Shown: positions 59,570 to 64,000 of the stretch, piece by piece
How the letters are laid out: each line of letters opens with the position of its first letter
How positions within the stretch are numbered: position 1 is the first letter of the stretch
Assembly (NCBI RefSeq): GCF_003185895.1
Contig: NZ_QHLY01000012.1
Location: 1,302,001 to 1,366,000 of the forward strand
Length of the DNA: 64,000 nucleotides
Reading direction: 5' to 3'
DNA from: Cryobacterium arcticum
GTDB lineage: Bacteria > Actinomycetota > Actinomycetes > Actinomycetales > Microbacteriaceae
Program-made: the position numbers and the translations under genes
The notes under the pieces: model-generated
What the model saw: the letters and a program-made list of their open reading frames with translations, nothing else
The model's database searches: none
Told to the model about the DNA's origin: nothing

Positions 59570-60580
59570 TTATGCCGCCCGGGGGCTGGGGTGGCGGCGG
59601 AGGGTGACGGTGATGGCGACGGCCGCGGTGAGGGGCAGGGCGGCGGCGATGCCCGCCACGAGGGGGCTGGGCTGCACGATCGACTGACCGGCGAGAGCCT
59701 GGCCGGTGAGAAGCACCAGCACACCGAGGTAGAGGCCGACCAGCACGCGCAGCACACCCCGGCGGGTGAGCGGACGCCCGAGAGCGGGCATCCGCCGGGC
59801 GAGGACCTCGAGCAGCAGCGCGGCCAGGGGCAGAACCTGCAGGGCGTGCATGCCCACGAAGTGCGGGATGCGCAGGTCGCCGGCGACAGTGCTCCACCCG
59901 ACCAGGGGCAGGCCGGGCCCACCGTCGGCAACCCCGACGGTGTGCGCGCCCACGATGCCCTGGTAGTCGTCGAGCTGAGCGGCTGTGGGCCCGGTCATGA
60001 GGAACGCGAGCGCCATGCCCAGCAGGGCGATCAGGAGGCCCGCCCGGATCGCGAGAGCGCGGGCCGGGTCGCCCAGATCGGTGCGCAGCAGCAGGATGGC
60101 GATCGGCACGGCCGCCACCCAGACCGTGACGATCGACGCGGCCATCACCGACCAGAGCACGGCCGCGAACGGGGTGGACACGTTGAAGTGGCTGGTCAGG
60201 CCGGTCGCCGCGGCGCCGACGATGATCACCATCTCCACCAGCAGGAAGACCGTCGCCACCGTACCCGCCCACCAGGCCAGCCGGCGACGACCGGAGAAGG
60301 AGCCGGGCAGCAGGCCGATCAACCACGACAGGGTCACGGCGTAGATGGCCACCGAGATGGCGAACTTGAAAGGTTTGGCCCAGAGCGGTGCTCCCGTGAC
60401 GGTGCGCGGATCGACCACGAGACCGACGACGGCGACGACAGCGAGGGCGGCCATGGCCAGTGCGAGCCAGAGCAGCGGGCGGTGCCAACGGATGTCGGGT
60501 GGCCCCGACGAGTCGTCCCCGCCCGGCGGCGGACCATTGAGGATGGTGCTTCGAAAGGATCCGGTGCGGGTTGTGGCCAT
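59570..60580 (-). CDS. Polytopic membrane protein, unknown, MerR-linked
   Basis: 336 residues with about eight TM helices (near 29-50, 60-80, 92-112, 122-148, 160-180, 212-235, 248-268, 278-300). A conserved-looking DLRIPHFVGMHALQVLPL carries two His (about 216 and 221) in or near a membrane helix, and PLWAKPFKFAISVAIY occurs near the start. I do not recognise a named function. ATG 60580 has AGGAG about 9 nt upstream. It follows the MerR gene by 48 nt in the same direction, so it is probably regulated with it. Confidence 0.75.
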   Translation of the reverse strand: MATTRTGSFRSTILNGPPPGGDDSSGPPDIRWHRPLLWLALAMAALAVVAVVGLVVDPRTVTGAPLWAKPFKFAISVAIYAVTLSWLIGLLPGSFSGRRRLAWWAGTVATVFLLVEMVIIVGAAATGLTSHFNVSTPFAAVLWSVMAASIVTVWVAAVPIAILLLRTDLGDPARALAIRAGLLIALLGMALAFLMTGPTAAQLDDYQGIVGAHTVGVADGGPGLPLVGWSTVAGDLRIPHFVGMHALQVLPLAALLLEVLARRMPALGRPLTRRGVLRVLVGLYLGVLVLLTGQALAGQSIVQPSPLVAGIAAALPLTAAVAITVTLRRHPSPRAA

Positions 60581-60628
60581 GAGAACCAACTCCTGACGCT
60601 CGGGTGGTGCCTGGGTTGCGGGTGCGGG

Positions 60629-61252
60629 TTAGGGTGCGGGCGGCGCCGCGTATCTCTCTGCGGTGACGTGCTCCTGCGCGGCGCGGCGCAGGGCAGCGAA
60701 GAGGGCGTCACCGAGAACGGTGCCGATGACGACCATCTCGGTCTTCGATTCGCGGTCCGCCCTGGCGTCGATCTCGTCGAGGTCGGCGTCGGCCACGGCG
60801 AGCGCCGCGGCGGCATAGGCCGGTACCCAGCCGCTGAGGTCGGGCTGCCCGAGCTCCCGGAAGGTCTGCAGCACCCGGGCGGCGGCGAGGCGACCCGGAT
60901 TGTCGGGCGACACCAGCCATCCGTCGAGCACGTCGTCGACCTGCGCGAGGGCGTCCGGCGCAAGTGCCGTGCGCTCGAGCTGCGGCGACACCGTGCGCTG
61001 GGCGATGTCGAAGGTGTGCGCGAGGCCCAGATCGGAATCGATGGCATCGATCACCTGGTGCGCCGCCGCGACGCTGAGCCCGCCCACATCGAGCAGGCCC
61101 CGGATGACGCGCAGCCGGCGCAGGTGCTCCGGGCCATAAAGCGACTGGTTCGGGCCGCTCCGCTGCCCGGGCTGCAGCAGACCCTCGCGCAGGTAGTACT
61201 TGATCGTCGCCACCGGGACGCCGCTCGCGCTGCTCAGCTGGGCCATTTTCAT
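60629..61252 (-). CDS. MerR-family transcriptional regulator
   Basis: 207 residues: N-terminal MerR winged helix (AQLSSASGVPVATIKYYLRE, about 4-23, then EGLLQPGQRSGPNQSLYGPEHLRRLR, with NQSLYGPEHLRRLRVI) and a long C-terminal effector domain without a visible Cys metal site, so a non-metal ligand is likely. It begins the operon with the membrane protein at 59570. TACACT lies exactly 6 nt before the ATG, and a dyad occupies the spacer to a TAGACA -35, the classic MerR promoter layout. Confidence 0.9.
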   Translation of the reverse strand: MKMAQLSSASGVPVATIKYYLREGLLQPGQRSGPNQSLYGPEHLRRLRVIRGLLDVGGLSVAAAHQVIDAIDSDLGLAHTFDIAQRTVSPQLERTALAPDALAQVDDVLDGWLVSPDNPGRLAAARVLQTFRELGQPDLSGWVPAYAAAALAVADADLDEIDARADRESKTEMVVIGTVLGDALFAALRRAAQEHVTAERYAAPPAP

Positions 61253-61258
61253 ACGGAT

Positions 61259-61264
61259 AGTGTA
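61259..61264 (-). promoter_or_regulatory. -10 box of MerR operon
   Basis: TACACT, 6 nt before ATG 61252. A TAGACA -35 lies at 61283-61288, giving an 18 bp spacer. Confidence 0.6.
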
Positions 61265-61277
61265 ACTATCGGATAGT
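61265..61277. promoter_or_regulatory. Candidate MerR operator in the promoter spacer
   Basis: ACTATC-G-GATAGT, an exact 6 bp inverted repeat between the -35 and -10 of the MerR promoter. The half GGATAGTGT also recurs on both sides (61256-61263 region and 61272-61279). Confidence 0.6.
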
Positions 61278-61319
61278 GTCGCTGTCTATAGCGCGGCGCC
61301 GTGCGCTCTTGGCGCCGAT

Positions 61320-61325
61320 TACAGT
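61320..61325 (+). promoter_or_regulatory. Leaderless -10 box of SulP gene
   Basis: TACAGT, then TGCACG, then GTG 61332. Confidence 0.5.
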
Positions 61326-61331
61326 TGCACG

Positions 61332-62831
61332 GTGCCCCAACGCCCTGCCGCCACCCTCTCGTCGGTTCCTCCGGCCCCCACCGTGCGAGCCACCCTGCGC
61401 CGCCCCCGGGCGCTCAGCGTGGAGGTGCTCGCCGGCATCGTCACCACCCTCGCCCTCATCCCCGAGGTGATCTCGTTCTCGATCATCGCCGGTGTCGACC
61501 CCAAGGTGAGCCTCATCGCCTCCGTCGTGCTCGCGGTGTCGATGTCGTTCCTCGGCGGCCGCTCCGCCATGGTCACCGCCGCGGCCGGAGCCGTCGCCCT
61601 GGTGGTGGCTCCCCTGGTGCGCGATCACGGAGTGGAGTACCTGCTTCCGGCGGTGCTGCTGGCGGGCCTGGTGCAAATCCTCTTCGGCGTCACCGGCCTG
61701 GCCCGGCTGATGCGGTTCATCCCGCGGTCGGTGATGATCGGCTTCGTCAACGCACTGGGCATACTGATCTTTGTCGCCCAGCTGCCGCACCTGATCGACG
61801 TGCCCTGGCTCGTCTACCCGCTGTTCGCCCTGACGGTGCTGATCGTGCTCGGCCTGCCCCGGCTCACCCGTGCCGTGCCGGCCCCGCTGGTGGCCATCGT
61901 GGTGGTCACCGCCATCGCCATGACCTGGCACCTGGCCGTGCCCACCGTGGGCGACCAGGGCGCCGTCTCCGGCGGACTGCCCGGAATCACCCCGCTGCTC
62001 GTGCCGGTGAACCTCGAGACCCTGCAGATCATCTGGCCGACCGCGCTGAGCGTGGCCTTCGTCGGGCTGGTGGAGACCCTGCTCACCGCCAAGCTGGTCG
62101 ACGACATCACCGACACCCGCTCGGCCAAGGGCCGCGAGTCCTGGGCGCTGGGCATCGCGAACATGCTGGCCGGGCTCTATGGCGGCATCGCCGGCTGCGC
62201 CATGATCGGCCAGACCGTGGTGAACGTGAAGCTCGGCCGGGCCCGCACCCGCATTTCCACCTTCGTCGCGGGAATCTTCCTGTTGCTGCTGGTCACCGCG
62301 CTGAGCGGCCTGATGGAGCAGATCCCGATGGTGGCACTGGCCGCGGTGATGATGATTGTGGCCATCACCACGGTCAACTGGCACAGCGTGCGCCCGGCGA
62401 CACTGCGACGGATGCCGGTGCCGGAGACCGTCGTGATGCTCGTGACCGTTGCCGTGGTGGTGGCGACCCACAACCTGGCGATCGGCATCGCCGCCGGCGT
62501 GCTGCTGGCGATGGTGCTCTTCGCCCGCCGGGTCGCGCACGTGGTGCGGGTGGATCGCGTGATCGCCGCCGACGGCCTCTCGGCGCGCTACACCGTGAGC
62601 GGGCCGCTGTTCTTCGGCAGCAGCAACGACCTCGTCGAGCAGTTCTCCTACGGCATCGACCCGGCGGTGGTCGACGTGGACCTGGCGCAGGCGCAGATCT
62701 GGGATGCCTCAACCGTGGCCGTGCTCGACTCCGTGGAGACCAAGTACCGCCAGCACGGTGCCACGGTCACCTTCCACGGCCTCGACGAGCGCAGCCAGGC
62801 CATGCACGAGAGGCTCAGCGGCCGACTGTAG
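61332..62831 (+). CDS. SulP-family anion transporter with STAS domain
   Basis: 499 residues: the SLC26/SulP membrane domain (about 25-395, about 12-14 segments, with DPKVSLIASVVLAVSMSFLGG, MRFIPRSVMIGFVNALGILIF and SWALGIANMLAGLYGGIAGCAMIGQT as typical conserved parts, quoted in pieces SFLGGRSAMVTAAAGA and GIAGCAMIGQTVVNVK). A C-terminal STAS domain follows (about 410-499, FDLAQAQIWDAS-type segment VDVDLAQAQIWDASTVAVL). Substrate may be sulfate, bicarbonate or another anion; not assignable. It is divergent from the MerR operon. Confidence 0.92.
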   Translation: MPQRPAATLSSVPPAPTVRATLRRPRALSVEVLAGIVTTLALIPEVISFSIIAGVDPKVSLIASVVLAVSMSFLGGRSAMVTAAAGAVALVVAPLVRDHGVEYLLPAVLLAGLVQILFGVTGLARLMRFIPRSVMIGFVNALGILIFVAQLPHLIDVPWLVYPLFALTVLIVLGLPRLTRAVPAPLVAIVVVTAIAMTWHLAVPTVGDQGAVSGGLPGITPLLVPVNLETLQIIWPTALSVAFVGLVETLLTAKLVDDITDTRSAKGRESWALGIANMLAGLYGGIAGCAMIGQTVVNVKLGRARTRISTFVAGIFLLLLVTALSGLMEQIPMVALAAVMMIVAITTVNWHSVRPATLRRMPVPETVVMLVTVAVVVATHNLAIGIAAGVLLAMVLFARRVAHVVRVDRVIAADGLSARYTVSGPLFFGSSNDLVEQFSYGIDPAVVDVDLAQAQIWDASTVAVLDSVETKYRQHGATVTFHGLDERSQAMHERLSGRL

Positions 62832-62841
62832 GCGCCCCGCG

Positions 62842-62919
62842 TCGTGGCGCACCATGATCCTCGTGGCGCACGTCAAGTCTCGTGGCGCACCTTTGTGCGC
62901 GCTTTCTCCTGCGCCACGA
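62842..62919. repeat. Three direct and one inverted copy of an 10-11 bp unit after the SulP gene
   Basis: TCGTGGCGCAC occurs at 62842-62852, 62861-62871 and 62880-62890, each start 19 nt apart, and the inverted TGCGCCACGA at 62910-62919. The third direct copy and the inverted copy can pair into a hairpin. The element lies between convergent genes (stops at 62831 and 62965). Confidence 0.85.
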
Positions 62920-62964
62920 CACGTGTCCCGCGCCGCGAGACGTTTCGTGCTCCGCGAGGGGGGC

Positions 62965-64000
62965 CTAGGCTCCGGCGAAGAACGCGCCGATCGCCGCGGA
63001 GAGCGCGAACGGGTCGTTCACGTGCGCCAGCTCGCGCGCCGAGTGCATCGACAGCAGCGGGATACCCACATCCACCGTGCGGATGCCCAGGCGGGTCGCG
63101 GTGAGCGGCCCGATCGTGGAGCCGCAGGGCACGTTGTTATTCGAAACGAACTCCTGGTACGGCACCCCGGCGGCCGCACTGCAGCGCGCCCAGAGGGCGG
63201 CACCGGCGGCATCCGTGGCGTAGCGCTGGTTGCCGTTGATCTTCAGCAGCGGGCCGCGGCCGGCGAGTGGCAGGTTGACCGGGTCGTGGCGTTCGGGATA
63301 GTTCGGGTGCACCGAGTGGCCGGCGTCGGCGGAGACGCACCAGGAGTCGGCGTAGGCGCGCAACCGCTCGGAGACGGTGGCGCCGAGGTCGTCACCGATG
63401 CGGCTGAGGATGTCGTCGAGCATCGGTCCGCTCGCCCCGGAGCGGGACTGCGAGCCGAGCTCTTCGTGGTCGAACGCGGCGAGCACGTTGATCGCGTCGT
63501 CGTTCTCCGACACCTCGATCAGCGCGGTGAGACCGGCGTGCACCGAGGAGAGGTTGTCCATGCGGCCGGCGGCGAAGAGCTCGTCGTTCAGGCCGAACCG
63601 GGCCGGCGGGTTGGTGTCGGCGGTGAGGATGTCATACCCGGCCACATCCGCCGCGTCGATACCCGCCAGGGCCGCGAGGTGGGCCACCAGGTCGGCTTGG
63701 CGCACATCGCCGATGCCGAAGATCGGGTTGAGGTGCCGTTGCCGGTCGAGGGTGAGGGCCTCGTTGGCGGAGCGGTCCAGGTGCACGGCCAGCTGCGGGA
63801 TGCGCAGGAACGGACCGGTGCGCACCAGGTGTTCGACCCCGTCGGTGGTGACCAGGCGGCCGGCGAGCTCGAGCTCGCGGTCGAGCCAGGAGTTGGCGAG
63901 CGGCCCGCCATACACCTCGACGCCGGCCTGCAACCAGCCGTAGGAGCCGGTGGTCGGCTTGGGCTTGAGCTTGAACCCGGGCGAGTCGGTGTGGGCGCCG
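62965..64000 (-). CDS. M18-family aminopeptidase (5' end cut by window edge)
   Basis: Zinc aminopeptidase of the aspartyl-aminopeptidase family (PepM18, ApeB-like), active as a large cytosolic oligomer. The frame is open at base 64000, so the N-terminus is missing; about 344 residues are visible. Metal and catalytic motifs: GAHTDSPGFKLKP at the edge (His-x-Asp), NDELFAAGRMDNLSS (bridging Asp), FDHEELGSQSRSGA (Glu pair), CVSADAGHSVHPNYPERHD, and the C-terminal His in LSMHSARELAH. Confidence 0.93.
   Translation of the reverse strand, partial: GAHTDSPGFKLKPKPTTGSYGWLQAGVEVYGGPLANSWLDRELELAGRLVTTDGVEHLVRTGPFLRIPQLAVHLDRSANEALTLDRQRHLNPIFGIGDVRQADLVAHLAALAGIDAADVAGYDILTADTNPPARFGLNDELFAAGRMDNLSSVHAGLTALIEVSENDDAINVLAAFDHEELGSQSRSGASGPMLDDILSRIGDDLGATVSERLRAYADSWCVSADAGHSVHPNYPERHDPVNLPLAGRGPLLKINGNQRYATDAAGAALWARCSAAAGVPYQEFVSNNNVPCGSTIGPLTATRLGIRTVDVGIPLLSMHSARELAHVNDPFALSAAIGAFFAGA

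Noticed and set aside
62842-62919. CRISPR array
   Set aside because: Repeat units are only 11 bp with 8 bp gaps, one unit is inverted, and no cas genes are nearby.

Overview
The window is high-GC actinobacterial chromosome. Codon usage, frequent GTG starts, many genes without a ribosome binding site but with a -10 hexamer just before the start codon, and the core gene order all point to the Microbacteriaceae; a Cryobacterium-like psychrotolerant genus is my best guess from overall resemblance, not from a database search. I see no phage, insertion sequence or CRISPR array.

Left part (1-26.9 kb), mostly minus-strand housekeeping genes in an order typical of actinobacteria: ferritin (cut by the window edge), mazG, mfd, pth, rplY, prs, glmU, tRNA-Gln, an ABC-F ATPase, ispE, rsmA, tatD, metG and rsmI. 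Accessory genes are inserted between them: nhaA, a GntR regulator with gnd, a DUF559/AbiEi-type gene and an APC permease bracketed by three copies of a 60-70 bp palindrome, a DUF1905 gene with a damaged start, marR, and the methionine importer metQ-metN-metI.

Middle part (26.9-42.3 kb): protein O-mannosyltransferase, a membrane fatty-acid desaturase, a YeiH-type membrane protein, metY with a coupled CoA-binding protein, an ABC-2 exporter divergent from a WYL regulator with a clear operator palindrome, L-serine dehydratase, a Thr-Pro-rich LysM lipoprotein, a Gfo/Idh oxidoreductase, an Lrp/AsnC regulator broken by one in-frame TAG, and a Ski2-like DUF3516 helicase.

Right part (42.3-64 kb): a tightly coupled three-gene minus-strand operon (processive GT2 synthase, one-TM membrane fusion protein, GH81 endo-beta-1,3-glucanase lipoprotein) that reads as a beta-1,3-glucan-type exopolysaccharide system and is the most interesting locus. 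Then come a membrane-anchored molybdopterin oxidoreductase, a DksA/TraR-like protein, a DUF222-HNH protein, a coupled sulfite-oxidase-like/ferredoxin-reductase-like/DUF6510 trio, a MarP-like protease, RNase H, a sugar MFS porter, several small hypotheticals, a MerR-controlled membrane protein divergent from a SulP transporter, and an M18 aminopeptidase cut by the right edge.

Sequence-level oddities: a CTG start for pth, a recurring leaderless promoter layout at fifteen or more genes, two families of intergenic palindromes found more than once, a nonsense-broken lrp, and a 74 bp tail-to-tail overlap of nhaA and mfd.
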